Shown piece after piece: positions 50,277 to 60,148 of a stretch of 64,000 nucleotides of DNA. A program made the position numbers and the translations under genes. The first letter of the stretch is position 1. Every line of letters starts with the position of its first letter. This DNA is from UBA5972 sp964588725 (GTDB lineage: Bacteria; Pseudomonadota; Alphaproteobacteria; Rhodobacterales; Rhodobacteraceae). The notes beneath the pieces are model-generated. The model was not told the DNA's origin, searched no databases, and saw nothing but the letters and a program-made list of their open reading frames with translations. The stretch spans positions 1 through 64,000 of the forward strand of contig CAZPQL010000004.1 of NCBI GenBank assembly GCA_964588725.1. The letters are read 5' to 3'.

Positions 50277-51089
50277 TCACGCGGCGGTAAATTCGACTTT
50301 GCGCTTGAGCAGCGTAATGGCCTGCGTCGTCACCGCGTCCGCTTCGCCCGTGGTCAGATAGATCGTCTCGCCGCCCTGCCCGCGCAGCCCGCTGTGGCGA
50401 TCAAGATAGTCCGCAAGACTTTTGGCAACGATTTCACCCTGAGGTAAAACGCGCACGTTTTCCCCAAGGGCGCTTTGAAAAATATCGTGCATCCACGGGT
50501 AATGCGTACACCCAAGAACGGCGGCGTCGGGGTGGGGCATGCGGCGCAACAATGCGGCGACATGCGAACGCACCAGGGCTTCGGCCAAGATCAGATCGCC
50601 GTCTTCCAGCGCGTCCACCAGACCACCACAGGGTTGTGCCTCCACGTCGACGCCGATAGCCCGGTACGCCAATTCACGGGGAAACGCACGGCTGGCCACG
50701 GTTGCAGGCGTGGCAAAAAGCGCCACATGTTTGACCGCCACTTCCCGTGGTGGTGAATTATCGCCCCAGCTGCGCTCGGACAGTGCCTCGATCATCGGCA
50801 CAAAAACACCAAGCACACGCTTGTCTTTGGGAACCCAGTCTTCCTGCATGCGGCGCAGCGCCACGGCAGACGCGGAATTGCACGCCAGCAGCACGAGATC
50901 ACAGCCGGCGTCAAACAGACGCGAGCAACCCCGTGTCGTGAGGCGGTAAATATCTTCGGAATCGCGAACCCCGTAAGGGGCGTGTGCATTGTCGCCGTAA
51001 TAGACCAGGGGCAAGTCGGGCATATGTTCACGGATCGCGGTATGCACCGTCAATCCGCCCAGCCCGCTATCAAATATCCCGACGCCCAC
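50277..51089 (-). CDS. murI: Glutamate racemase
   Basis: 270 residues. Supplies D-glutamate for peptidoglycan. Both catalytic cysteines are present (LLACNSASA and LGCTHYP), and GIFDSGLGGLTV opens the protein. GTG start three bases after the stop of the upstream acyltransferase, so they are probably co-transcribed. Confidence 0.96.
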   Translation of the reverse strand: MGVGIFDSGLGGLTVHTAIREHMPDLPLVYYGDNAHAPYGVRDSEDIYRLTTRGCSRLFDAGCDLVLLACNSASAVALRRMQEDWVPKDKRVLGVFVPMIEALSERSWGDNSPPREVAVKHVALFATPATVASRAFPRELAYRAIGVDVEAQPCGGLVDALEDGDLILAEALVRSHVAALLRRMPHPDAAVLGCTHYPWMHDIFQSALGENVRVLPQGEIVAKSLADYLDRHSGLRGQGGETIYLTTGEADAVTTQAITLLKRKVEFTAA

Positions 51090-51092
51090 GGT

Positions 51093-51992
51093 CTAAAAGT
51101 CCTTGCCGTAAATGTTGCAATTCACCGGTTCGGGCGACAGCGCATAGGTCTGACGGCGCAGATATTCCATCATCGCGGCGGGATCGGAGGCGTGCTTTTG
51201 CAACTGATTGCGCGCCAGCGGTTCACCGACCGCAATGCGCACGGGTGCGCCTACACGCCGTTTGAATTCCTTGATCAAAAGAGCCGTGCGCAGCGTGAGG
51301 TTCAAATGCCCGCACATCTGAAACAGCCGCGAATTGCTGCCTTCAAAATAGATCGGCACCACGGTTGCGCCCGATTTGGCGATCATTTTGGCGGTAAACG
51401 TGCGCCAGCCCGGGTCCATGGGCACGCCAAACGGGCGCCGTGAGCTTGAAACGGAACCGCCGGGGAAAATACCGATGGCCCCGCCTTGCCCCAGGTAATT
51501 CAGCGCCGTTTTGCGTGTTTGCAGGTTCAATTTTAACGCTGCGCGGTCTTCGTCAAAGCTGATCGGCAGGATCACCTTGTTGATGTCTTCGGCTTTCTGA
51601 AAAATACGATGGGCCAGAATGCGAAAATCGTCGCGGGTTTGGGACAGAATACTGCCCATCATCAAACCATCCAGAATACCGTAAGGGTGGTTTGATATCA
51701 AAATCAGCGGCCCCGTGCGGGGGATATTGTCCAGCGACCCGGACATCAGTTCAAGTGTCAGATCGTACCGTTCGGTCATCACTTTCCAAAAATCGCGATC
51801 TGGCGTGATTTCGTTTTCGTATCCTTTGGCGCGTCTGATCAGGCGCAACCGTCCCGTGGCATTTTCGACCGCACGGATCATGATCCGGCCACGCCGTGTC
51901 TTGGCGGTTGTCGAATAGCTGATGTCGCGCACTACCGCGCTGTGTTTGCCCATTGCCTGCGGTCCCGTGGAACTTTGTTCAAGACTCAACAT
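51093..51992 (-). CDS. Lysophospholipid acyltransferase-family protein
   Basis: 299 residues. The acyltransferase site is NHPYGILDG (a His-x5-Asp spacing found in one subgroup), with IFPGGSVSS as the glycine-rich binding motif and VVPIYFEGSNSRLF after it. No strong membrane anchor. The acceptor is unknown; 1-acyl-glycerophosphate or ornithine-lipid precursors are possible. It is upstream of murI. Confidence 0.82.
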   Translation of the reverse strand: MLSLEQSSTGPQAMGKHSAVVRDISYSTTAKTRRGRIMIRAVENATGRLRLIRRAKGYENEITPDRDFWKVMTERYDLTLELMSGSLDNIPRTGPLILISNHPYGILDGLMMGSILSQTRDDFRILAHRIFQKAEDINKVILPISFDEDRAALKLNLQTRKTALNYLGQGGAIGIFPGGSVSSSRRPFGVPMDPGWRTFTAKMIAKSGATVVPIYFEGSNSRLFQMCGHLNLTLRTALLIKEFKRRVGAPVRIAVGEPLARNQLQKHASDPAAMMEYLRRQTYALSPEPVNCNIYGKDF

Positions 51993-52022
51993 CAGATAGT
52001 TAACAAAGGCTGAAATATCCAG

Positions 52023-52754
52023 CTATATTCCTGCGTCGTTTTGGTACAGCACGTCGCCGTGGCGTGGCACCCGAAAATAGGCGTGCGACACCAATCTAAA
52101 TCCTGCTGCTCTGAAATGCGCATCAAGGTCCTCGAACCGCGCACCGCCCTGATAGGTTTCAAAACGCGAAACCTCGCATTTGCAAAAGGCAAAACTGCGC
52201 AGCAGATCACCCAAGCCGCTGAGCACCGACATTTCGTGCCCCTGTACGTCGACCACAAGCATCGCTCGGCTAAACTCTGCCACCGAAACACCGTGCGCGC
52301 GCAAAATATCGGGCAGGGTTTTTGTTTGCATTTCCAGCACTTCGCCGGTTTCGCGCACTTGCGCGAACCGCGCTTTCATGGCGTCCGACGCCAGGTAGAC
52401 AGAACTTGACGACCCGTCGCCTATAAAGCGGTTGAACCCCAGTGTTTCGCCTTGGCGTGCTGACACCAGCGCGCAATCGCACAGGTGACGTGTTGCGCCA
52501 CCATTACGGTCTTTCAGGATTTTTTGCAACTGTGCGAACGTGTCGGGGTCGGCTTCTATCCATAAAACCGTTCGCGCACCAAGGTTTTCGTAATAAGCGG
52601 CATCTTCGGCAAAGTGCGCCCCAACGTGCACAATCAGGTCTATCGGGGCATTGCGTTCGACCACCCGCTGATACGCCGAGCTTTTGATATACTTGCGCCA
52701 GCGCGCGGGCGTTTTGCGCTTGACCCAATGTTCTATCGATTTGCCAAATCTCAT
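52023..52754 (-). CDS. FkbM-family methyltransferase
   Basis: 243 residues. SAM site DLIVHVGAHFAEDAAYYENLGA, acidic IEADPDT loop, and the FkbM-type SSSVYLA and LVVDVQGHEMSVLSGLGDLL stretches. FkbM enzymes O-methylate sugars or polyketides, often in surface polysaccharide pathways. No glycosyltransferases are adjacent. It lies 30 bases before the acyltransferase on the same strand. Confidence 0.85.
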   Translation of the reverse strand: MRFGKSIEHWVKRKTPARWRKYIKSSAYQRVVERNAPIDLIVHVGAHFAEDAAYYENLGARTVLWIEADPDTFAQLQKILKDRNGGATRHLCDCALVSARQGETLGFNRFIGDGSSSSVYLASDAMKARFAQVRETGEVLEMQTKTLPDILRAHGVSVAEFSRAMLVVDVQGHEMSVLSGLGDLLRSFAFCKCEVSRFETYQGGARFEDLDAHFRAAGFRLVSHAYFRVPRHGDVLYQNDAGI

Positions 52755-52829
52755 GCCGTGCCATTCACCCGATAAAATACAAAAAGTCCAGCGTATAGCT
52801 GACCGACGCCCGGTAAGAGGGTAACCTCA

Positions 52830-54923
52830 TCAGTTTCCAACATCCAAAAGCACAGCCCAACCGTCCGTAAAAAACAGATCACCGGTCATATTTGTGCCCA
52901 TCGACGGCGTCAGCAATCGCACGCGTCGCGTATCACCTTTTATTCCGACGCCTGTCAGTGCCTTTACCAGCAAATCACGTTCGGCGTCGATATTTGGCGC
53001 AATGTGATGCGTCAGACCCCATTTCAGGCGGTCATCAAAACTGGCGGTGCCGACAAAAATTGTTTTTCCGTCCCGGGTTTCATAACCGCTGTTCCAGAAT
53101 CTTGCGTGGTGCCGCTCGCGTATGCTGACGTCACCGGTCTGGCGCTCGAACGCGAAATCATGAGGTCGCCCACGCCAGAACGATGGCGTAACCGGCGCGT
53201 TCCGGTAAGGCAGTCCAAGCCATGCCGCTGCCGCTGCATGCGACAACGTTCTGCCTCCGGGGTCGTCCGCCAAAACCCAGTCCGTCTTGGAAAACAACCC
53301 AAGAAACTGTGATTCATCGCGGACAAGAATAATTATGCTGATGGGTTGTTGCACCCGTCCGGTCAGGGTTTCAGAATAAATGCTGATGCGTTCATCTGCC
53401 AACGCTTGCTCTACACTTGTATCCAGAGTTTCAGGCGCAACTGCCCTTATGAACATCCGCTCCGGCTGATATGTGGTGACCACCAGAACAGCTGCCAGCA
53501 CTGTTACGAAAGAAACCGCGTATCCGGTCTTTCGTGCTGTTCCGCCGGGAATTTGACCCAAGTTTACGGGTGATTTGTTGTGGCGCCACTCTAAGAACCA
53601 CGCACCTGCAAAAGCCCATAAAGCCCCTACCAGATATCCGTTCAACACGTCGGATAGATAATGCTCTACCAAATACAAGCGGCTGAGGCCGATCAAAAAA
53701 ATCACGCTGCTTCCAATTAACAGGGATAATATCGGGGGGGCCAATTTCTGGCGCATGACGAAATATGTCAGCAGCCCGAAAAACGCAAAACTTACGGCGG
53801 CATGACCGCTGGGAAAAGAATAACTGCTTTCGGCATAAACGGCAATTTCGGGGCGCGGTCGGGCAAACAAAAGCTTGAGAACAAATACCGTTGTTTGATT
53901 GCCGACAAGCACGACCCACAAAACCGGCACCATCCACATGCGCGCGGTAACGCCCATGGCCACCGAAACGCCAAGCGCAAGCACTCCAATGGTTTTCCAA
54001 TATCCAAGTGCCGTGACATAGGTAAAAAATGACACCAAAGTCGGATCACGAAATGCGAAAAATAGATTGGCAAGGCGAATATCGGTCAGGGCGACGGTGT
54101 CGTTCAGGATAAACTCCAGTATCGATCCAGCCAGAAGTGCGCCAAAATAAAAGAAAGATACCGCGAACAAACTGCTTGGAAGGCCGGCAAAACTGGTCAG
54201 AGACACCCGATGCGCCAGAAAACGAAAGCTGCGCGGATGCCGGGCAACGAGTGCGCGGAACTCGGGATTATCGCCGATCGATCCACCGACCGAGCGCGCG
54301 ATCGAAACAAAAAACGGCACCATGCGGCGCAGCCTGACCGCAAGAAACCAAATTAAAACAAGCGCTACGACCAAGACCAACGAGAACAATCCAAGACGCG
54401 TCACGGCAGTGGAAATAAGATCAAGTGCCGAACCAAAGAAATACCCGACCAGTAACAGAACCAAAGCGTACGCAAAGCCGCCGATAATGTTCCAAATAAC
54501 AAACCTGCGTGGGGGCATTTCCGTAATCCCCGCGATCAGCGGTACAAACGCCCCCATGGGAACAAACCGGCCAATCAATAGTCCAAAGGCACCGAATTTG
54601 TCGAAAAACCCACGGCTGCGCTCCAAAGCGGTTTGCGGCACAAATCTGGTTTTGCTGCTCATCCAACTCTGTGAACGCCGCCCGAGCCGGTAGCTGATTT
54701 CGGCCCCCAGTGTGTCGGCAATCCCTACAAACCAGATCATGTCGCCAAGGTCATAAACGCCCTGTGCCGCCAAAGCACCGGCAAGAACCACAAAAGCGGT
54801 GGCCGGACTCAGCGCGCTGGTTAGTGCAAACCCCTGCAAGAAAACAAAAAATGCCAATACCCAATAGCCCCAAATCCCCAGAGACTGAAACGACGGGAGT
54901 ATGTGGTCTACGAATGTTTGCAT
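52830..54923 (-). CDS. DedA-PAP2-LssY three-domain membrane fusion
   Basis: 697 residues. Residues about 1-200 are a DedA/SNARE-associated domain (lipid flippase family); 245-445 a PAP2 phosphatase with all three motifs (Lys350-x6-Arg357-Pro, PSGH 371-374, SRLYLVEHYLSD with Arg415 and His421); 470-690 an LssY C-terminal-like domain. A combined role in recycling undecaprenyl or phospholipid phosphates is reasonable. In the DedA part the usual GRFxGPLRxFVPxxAG loop reads GRFVPMGAFVPLIAG, missing the second arginine. It stands alone between rpsI and fkbM. Confidence 0.88.
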   Translation of the reverse strand: MQTFVDHILPSFQSLGIWGYWVLAFFVFLQGFALTSALSPATAFVVLAGALAAQGVYDLGDMIWFVGIADTLGAEISYRLGRRSQSWMSSKTRFVPQTALERSRGFFDKFGAFGLLIGRFVPMGAFVPLIAGITEMPPRRFVIWNIIGGFAYALVLLLVGYFFGSALDLISTAVTRLGLFSLVLVVALVLIWFLAVRLRRMVPFFVSIARSVGGSIGDNPEFRALVARHPRSFRFLAHRVSLTSFAGLPSSLFAVSFFYFGALLAGSILEFILNDTVALTDIRLANLFFAFRDPTLVSFFTYVTALGYWKTIGVLALGVSVAMGVTARMWMVPVLWVVLVGNQTTVFVLKLLFARPRPEIAVYAESSYSFPSGHAAVSFAFFGLLTYFVMRQKLAPPILSLLIGSSVIFLIGLSRLYLVEHYLSDVLNGYLVGALWAFAGAWFLEWRHNKSPVNLGQIPGGTARKTGYAVSFVTVLAAVLVVTTYQPERMFIRAVAPETLDTSVEQALADERISIYSETLTGRVQQPISIIILVRDESQFLGLFSKTDWVLADDPGGRTLSHAAAAAWLGLPYRNAPVTPSFWRGRPHDFAFERQTGDVSIRERHHARFWNSGYETRDGKTIFVGTASFDDRLKWGLTHHIAPNIDAERDLLVKALTGVGIKGDTRRVRLLTPSMGTNMTGDLFFTDGWAVLLDVGN

Positions 54924-55025
54924 TTGATTCGGCTACGCTGATATGGTCACAAATTCAGCCAACCCGACACCGCAAAAGGGCCGCCCGACCGCGACCCATT
55001 TGATTTTCCTGCAGTATCCAATTCA

Positions 55026-55517
55026 TCAGCGTTTAGAGAACTGGAAGCTGCGGCGCGCTTTGCGCTTGCCGTATTTCTTGCGTTCTACCACGCGGCTGTC
55101 GCGGGTCAAAAAGCCGGCGGCTTTCAGCGCACCGCGAAGAGACGGCTCGTAAAGTTGCAGGGCTTTGGATATGCCGTGCTTGACCGCACCGGCCTGCCCT
55201 GACAGACCACCACCCTTGACCGTGGCATTGACGTCGAATTCACCGGACACACCGGCCACTTCGAACGGCTGACGCAAAACCATTTGCAGCACCGGACGGG
55301 CAAAATATTTGTCCATTTCGCGGCCATTCACTGTTACTTTGCCCGAACCCGGACGAATCCATACCCGCGCCACCGCATCTTTGCGTTTGCCGGTGGCATA
55401 GGAACGTCCCAGATCATCGCGCTGGGGTTCGCGCTGAGTCGCTGTCGCGACGCCCGCGTCCTCGGCCACTGCGACCACATCTTTCAAATCTTCCAGAGTA
55501 TTGATTTCATCACTCAT
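55026..55517 (-). CDS. rpsI: 30S ribosomal protein S9
   Basis: 163 residues including an N-terminal extension of about 35. GKRKDAVARVWIRPGSGKVTVNGR, and the C-terminal LTRDSRVVERKKYGKRKARRSFQFSKR region with its basic tail that reaches the P site, are diagnostic. It lies two bases after rplM. Confidence 0.98.
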   Translation of the reverse strand: MSDEINTLEDLKDVVAVAEDAGVATATQREPQRDDLGRSYATGKRKDAVARVWIRPGSGKVTVNGREMDKYFARPVLQMVLRQPFEVAGVSGEFDVNATVKGGGLSGQAGAVKHGISKALQLYEPSLRGALKAAGFLTRDSRVVERKKYGKRKARRSFQFSKR

Positions 55518-55519
55518 GA

Positions 55520-55984
55520 TCAGGCGCTCCGGGTGTTTTTACTATTCATGGACGCGACGTCCAGAACCGTGGGGTTTTGCGCTTCGTGCGGGTGCGCGGC
55601 ACCGGCATAAACGCGAAGATTGGTCAATTGCTGGCGCGACAGCGGTCCGCCCGGCAACATCCTTTTGACAGCTTTTGTGATGACACGTTCGGGAAAACGG
55701 CCCTCAAGTATCTGGCCCGCAGTGCGTTGTTTGATGCCGCCGGGATGACCGGTGTGCCAGTAATAAATTTTGTCGCTGCGCTTTTTACCGGTCAGTTGGA
55801 TTTTATCGGCATTGATCACGATGATATTGTCGCCCATATCCATGTGCGGTGTAAACGTGGCTTTGTGTTTGCCGCGCAGCCGCGCCGCAATGATCGACGC
55901 CAGACGCCCCAGAACGACGCCGGTTGCGTCGATGAGGATCCAGCTTTTGTCGATATCCGCAGGTGTCGCCGTAAAGGTTTTCAT
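55520..55984 (-). CDS. rplM: 50S ribosomal protein L13
   Basis: 154 residues. WILIDATGVVLGRLAS, YYWHTGHPGGIK and AVKRMLPGGPLSRQQLTNLRVYAG match L13. It leads the standard rplM-rpsI operon. The 153-base upstream space (to 56137) is AT-rich and has a TTGACG element on the minus strand that may be its -35 box. Confidence 0.98.
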   Translation of the reverse strand: MKTFTATPADIDKSWILIDATGVVLGRLASIIAARLRGKHKATFTPHMDMGDNIIVINADKIQLTGKKRSDKIYYWHTGHPGGIKQRTAGQILEGRFPERVITKAVKRMLPGGPLSRQQLTNLRVYAGAAHPHEAQNPTVLDVASMNSKNTRSA

Positions 55985-56137
55985 GTGTTCACCTCACTTG
56001 TGCCTGAGCGTATCGCAGGCGGTGTTGTTCATTTCACCGGCGGGTCTAAGGATTTACAGGATGGCGTCAAGGCTGGATTGTTATATTTAACTGTGTTATA
56101 TCAATGACTTATAAATAAGGTATAATAATACCCCCAA

Positions 56138-56560
56138 CTATGGGCCACTTTGCGGCAACGCATAAGTCAGATTGGCGCGCGCTACGGGGTCTGCCGTACC
56201 ATTGGAATACAGGTGCACTTCGCCGACGCACAGACTGCGTCCCAGTTTCAGCACCCGCGCTTTGGCGCTTAGCGTTGACAGTCCGGGCTTGCGCATGAAA
56301 TCGATGGAGCAATTGGTCGTTACCGCCAGCGCCTGCGGCCCGATGCGCGACAGCACCAACAGGTACATGGTCACATCAACCAGCGCGAACATGGTTGGTC
56401 CCGACACCGTGCCGCCCGGGCGAATATGGCTGTCGTCGACATCCATCGACACAGTAATGCCGTCCATAGACAGCGCGTCGATGCGATATCCATCGCCCGC
56501 TTGTGGAAATTCGGCAGTCGTAAATGCCGCCAGCGCTGCTCCATCCATCTTCAATGTCAT
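56138..56560 (-). CDS. PaaI-type acyl-CoA thioesterase
   Basis: 140 residues, hot-dog fold. HIRPGGTVSGPTMFALVDVTMYLLVL carries the catalytic-loop region and CSIDFMRKPGLSTLSAKARVLKLGRSL the following strand. It would hydrolyse acyl-CoA or aryl-CoA thioesters. ATG 56560 is chosen over an in-frame start 16 codons earlier. It diverges from an enoyl-CoA hydratase gene, a sensible metabolic pair. Confidence 0.85.
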   Translation of the reverse strand: MTLKMDGAALAAFTTAEFPQAGDGYRIDALSMDGITVSMDVDDSHIRPGGTVSGPTMFALVDVTMYLLVLSRIGPQALAVTTNCSIDFMRKPGLSTLSAKARVLKLGRSLCVGEVHLYSNGTADPVARANLTYALPQSGP

Positions 56561-56631
56561 TTTGGACCTTTCACAACACCGGCGCACCCCGTAAGCTCGC
56601 CCATACACCAGTCAAACACGGGCCGCGTCAA

Positions 56632-57423
56632 ATGAATGAAATCCCGCTCAAGCGTCAGATTGCGCAGAATATCGCAACTTTGACAATGAACACACCCGAA
56701 AATCTGAACGCGCTGTCAGACGAAATGTTACAGGCACTTCAGGACGCTTTTGACGAAATAGCACAGCTCAAGGATATCCGCGCCGTGATTATTAGGGGTG
56801 CGGGCAAGGCATTTTGCGCCGGACATGATTTGCGCGAGCTGACCAACGGGCGGCAAGCCGAGGACGGAGGACATGGTTATTTTGTCGACGTTTTCAAACG
56901 CTGCACCAAAATGATGACCACCATACGGGCGCTGCCGCAACCTGTTATTGCGCAGGTGCACGGTATTGCCACGGCCGCCGGTTGCCAGCTGGTCGCCAGT
57001 TGCGACATGGCGGTGGCGGCGTCGGGTACGCGCTTTGGCGTCAATGGCGTCAATATCGGTCTGTTCTGCTCAACGCCCATGGTGGCTCTGTCGCGCAATG
57101 TGCCCACCAAAAAAGCCTTTGAAATGCTGACGACGGGCGATTTTGTCCAAGCCGAAGAAGCGCGCGACATTGGATTGATCAACCGCGTCGTCCCACTTGA
57201 TTTGCTGGAAACGGAAACCCGCGCACTGGCCCAAACTGTGGCGTCAAAATTGGGCGCGGCAGTCAAGATTGGCAAACACGCCTATTACCGGCAACTCGAA
57301 ATGAACATCCAGGACGCTTACACTTTCACCGGCGACGTTATGGCAGAAAATTTATTGTTCGAGCAAACCATTAAAGGTCTGGACGCGTTCATGAACAAAC
57401 GCCCGCCGGAGTGGGATCAATAA
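56632..57423 (+). CDS. Enoyl-CoA hydratase/isomerase family protein
   Basis: 263 residues, crotonase fold. Oxyanion-hole segments IRGAGKAFCAGHDLREL and HGIATAAGCQLVASCDMAVA. The NIGLFCSTPMVALSRNVPTKKA stretch resembles the ECHDC3-like subgroup, and the usual hydratase glutamates are not evident. ATG 56632 follows the divergent thioesterase promoter. Substrate unknown. Confidence 0.85.
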   Translation: MNEIPLKRQIAQNIATLTMNTPENLNALSDEMLQALQDAFDEIAQLKDIRAVIIRGAGKAFCAGHDLRELTNGRQAEDGGHGYFVDVFKRCTKMMTTIRALPQPVIAQVHGIATAAGCQLVASCDMAVAASGTRFGVNGVNIGLFCSTPMVALSRNVPTKKAFEMLTTGDFVQAEEARDIGLINRVVPLDLLETETRALAQTVASKLGAAVKIGKHAYYRQLEMNIQDAYTFTGDVMAENLLFEQTIKGLDAFMNKRPPEWDQ

Positions 57424-57463
57424 ATTCAGGGCTACTTTTTTTGCGCAAACTCTTATCTGCGCC

Positions 57464-58945
57464 CTACAACGCGTAAAGACCGCTGAATTTCTGCTCCAGA
57501 TAGGCCAAAAGCGGCGCCTCGCTGACACCCCGGCCGGCCGCCTTTTCGATCACCTCGCGCGGCTGATAAAGCCCGCCAAACTGCTGAACATTTTCGCGCA
57601 ACCACGCGGTGGCGCCAGCGGTTTCCCCCCGTGCCAGATCGTTTTCCAGCTCCGGCACATTGGTTTTCAGCGCCTCAAACAGACAGCCCGCGTAAATATT
57701 CCCCAGTGAATAGGTCGGGAAATAACCAAACAGCCCGACCGACCAATGCACGTCCTGCAACACCCCGTTTGACGCCTTGTCGACCGGATAGCCGAAATCG
57801 GCGGCGAAACGGTCGTTCCAGGCGGCTTCCAGATCATACACCTGCAGATCACCAGAAATCAGCGCGCGTTCCAGATCAAAACGCAGCATGACGTGTAGGT
57901 TATACTGAACCTCGTCGGATTCGGTGCGGATATAACCGGCGGAAACCGCGTTCACCAACAAGGTGAATTCGTCCTCGTTCGCGATGCCGAAATCGCCAAA
58001 ACGGTCAACCATTCGCCCAAACAACCACCCGCAGAACGCCCGCGAGCGCCCCAGTTGATTTTCATAAATCCGGCTTTGGCTTTCGTGCACACCCATCGAC
58101 ACGCCGCGCCCGAGTGGCGTCAAAAGGTATGCCTTATCAATGCTTTGCTCGTAACAAGAATGCCCCACCTCGTGAATCGTCGAATAGAAACAGTTGAACG
58201 GATTGCGCACATCCACCCGCGTGGTAATGCGGGTGTCGGTGCCGCTGCCCGACGAAAAGGGATGCACGGCTTTATCCAGTCGTCCGCGCGCCCAGTCATA
58301 GCCAAGCGCACCGGCCAGCTCGCGCGACAGCGCCATCTGGATATCTTCGGCAAAGTCGAAATCAAGCTTCGGCGCGGTCACTCCCGACTCCTTGATCCGC
58401 GCCCGCAGATCTACCAGTCCCGGGCGCAGGCGGCCAAATATGTCGTCAAGACGGCTGCCGGTCATGTCAGGTTCATACCCGTCAAGCAGCGCGTCATAAA
58501 GATCGCCACCTTCTGCCAGCGCCGCTGCCTGCTGCCGGGCCAGATCGAGCACCTCGCGCAGCGTTGGCGCGAAAGCGGCAAAATCGTCCGCCGCACGCGC
58601 ATCTGCCCAAATCCCCTGCGCCTTTGACGTCAGTTTCGCCAGCGCCGCCGCCAAATCGGCAGGAATTTTAGTGCTGCGCGCGAAAGACCGCCGGATATGG
58701 CGCAAATTCGCCTGTGCGGTGGCGTCCAGACTGGTGTCGTCGATCGCCGCCAGCCAGTCGCCGATTTGCGGGTCAACACGGCGTGCGTGCATGGTGCTGG
58801 CCAGGGCGCCGGACCATTCGGCGCGCTGCGCGGACGCGCCTCTGGGCATCATGGTTTCCTGATCCCAGCCAAGCAGGCCGGATATCTGCCCCAGCGCCGT
58901 GGTCTGTTTCACATGCGCCATCAGCGCGGCATAAGGCTCAGACAT
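57464..58945 (-). CDS. Carboxypeptidase Taq, M32 family
   Basis: 493 residues, metallocarboxypeptidase. The zinc site is TIHEVGHSCYEQ (HExxH), the third ligand region is GVHESQSRIYENQLGRS, and LLGWDQETMMPRGA opens the protein. It trims C-terminal residues from peptides in the cytoplasm. Length is standard. It lies nine bases after ctaA on the same strand. Confidence 0.95.
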   Translation of the reverse strand: MSEPYAALMAHVKQTTALGQISGLLGWDQETMMPRGASAQRAEWSGALASTMHARRVDPQIGDWLAAIDDTSLDATAQANLRHIRRSFARSTKIPADLAAALAKLTSKAQGIWADARAADDFAAFAPTLREVLDLARQQAAALAEGGDLYDALLDGYEPDMTGSRLDDIFGRLRPGLVDLRARIKESGVTAPKLDFDFAEDIQMALSRELAGALGYDWARGRLDKAVHPFSSGSGTDTRITTRVDVRNPFNCFYSTIHEVGHSCYEQSIDKAYLLTPLGRGVSMGVHESQSRIYENQLGRSRAFCGWLFGRMVDRFGDFGIANEDEFTLLVNAVSAGYIRTESDEVQYNLHVMLRFDLERALISGDLQVYDLEAAWNDRFAADFGYPVDKASNGVLQDVHWSVGLFGYFPTYSLGNIYAGCLFEALKTNVPELENDLARGETAGATAWLRENVQQFGGLYQPREVIEKAAGRGVSEAPLLAYLEQKFSGLYAL

Positions 58946-58954
58946 GTCGGGGTC

Positions 58955-60091
58955 CTATCGCAACGATTGGCTGGTGGGGTAAAGCGCCGCAAACCGCGCG
59001 CGCAATATCAGCGTCAGGGTCAGCACAGCGCCAATCTGGTGGACAATCGCGATATCCCACGGGGCCGCCATAATCACCGTGGATATCCCCAACCCCATTT
59101 GCACGAGCACCACAACAAGCACATGGCTGAAGGCCTTTTTGACGGCACGCAGCGCCGAGCGGCGGCTGCGCCACCAGATAAAGATTGCATAAAGAACAAC
59201 AAAGTATCCCAACATGCGGTGATCAAACTGCACCAGTGCGGGGTTTTCGAAAAAATTGCTCCAAAGCGGCGTGAGTTCAAAGCTCTCCGGCGGTAAAAAA
59301 TCGCCGTTCATCAGCGGCCAGTCTATATAGCTGCGTCCCGCATCGATCCCCGCGACCAGTGCCCCAAGCAGGATTTGCACGAAAACCAGCGCGCTCAGCA
59401 CCCGCGCGCGCAACGCCAGCGACCGCTCGCCGGCGCGGCGCGCCCGCATCAGATCAGCCGAACTGCGCCCCAGCGCCATGATATACCACGCGATCAGCCC
59501 CAGAATAATGAACGCCAGACCCAGATGCATGGCCAGCCGATAGCTGGCCACATCCACCATGCGCCCGGTCAGACCCGAGGCTACCATCCACCAGCCAAGC
59601 GCACCCTGCGCCCCGCCAAGTACGCCGATGGCCAGTAACCTGACTGTCCAGCCGCGCGGTATTCTGCGCGCGATCAGGAACACAAGGAACGGCAAAGCCC
59701 AGACCAGCCCGATGCTGCGACCCAACTGTCTGTGGCTCCATTCCCACCAGTAGATGCCTTTGAACTGCGCAAGACTCATGCCCTTGTTTTGCAGATCGTA
59801 TTCCGGCGTGGCTTTGTATTTCTCAAACACCTCGGTCCAGACCGCTTCAGATGTCGGTGGTATGGCGCCGGTGATTGGTTTCCACTCGGTGATCGACAGC
59901 CCGCTGTCGGTAAGCCGCGTCAGACCGCCCACCACGATCATCACGAACACCATGGTAAAAAGCACACCCAGCCAGATACGGATGGCGCGGCGTGCGCCGT
60001 CGTGACTGGTGTCGACACCGCGCAAATCGCGTTTCATATCGGCGGGAATGTCACCGGATACATCTTCAAAAACCGCACGTTTTTCAACCAT
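58955..60091 (-). CDS. ctaA: Heme A synthase
   Basis: 378 residues, eight membrane helices. Oxidises heme O to heme A for cytochrome oxidase. Heme-ligand histidines lie in WSHRQLGR, AMHLGLAF, FDHRMLGY and IVHQIGAV. The glycine-rich GGLTRLTDSGLSITEWKPITGAIPP opening is diagnostic for the alphaproteobacterial type. ctaB and ctaG are not in the window. Confidence 0.96.
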   Translation of the reverse strand: MVEKRAVFEDVSGDIPADMKRDLRGVDTSHDGARRAIRIWLGVLFTMVFVMIVVGGLTRLTDSGLSITEWKPITGAIPPTSEAVWTEVFEKYKATPEYDLQNKGMSLAQFKGIYWWEWSHRQLGRSIGLVWALPFLVFLIARRIPRGWTVRLLAIGVLGGAQGALGWWMVASGLTGRMVDVASYRLAMHLGLAFIILGLIAWYIMALGRSSADLMRARRAGERSLALRARVLSALVFVQILLGALVAGIDAGRSYIDWPLMNGDFLPPESFELTPLWSNFFENPALVQFDHRMLGYFVVLYAIFIWWRSRRSALRAVKKAFSHVLVVVLVQMGLGISTVIMAAPWDIAIVHQIGAVLTLTLILRARFAALYPTSQSLR

Positions 60092-60148
60092 GGATTCGCT
60101 CCCTTTTAACTTGTGTCTAGGGCCTTAACCTTAAGGTCGCAAGCGGTG

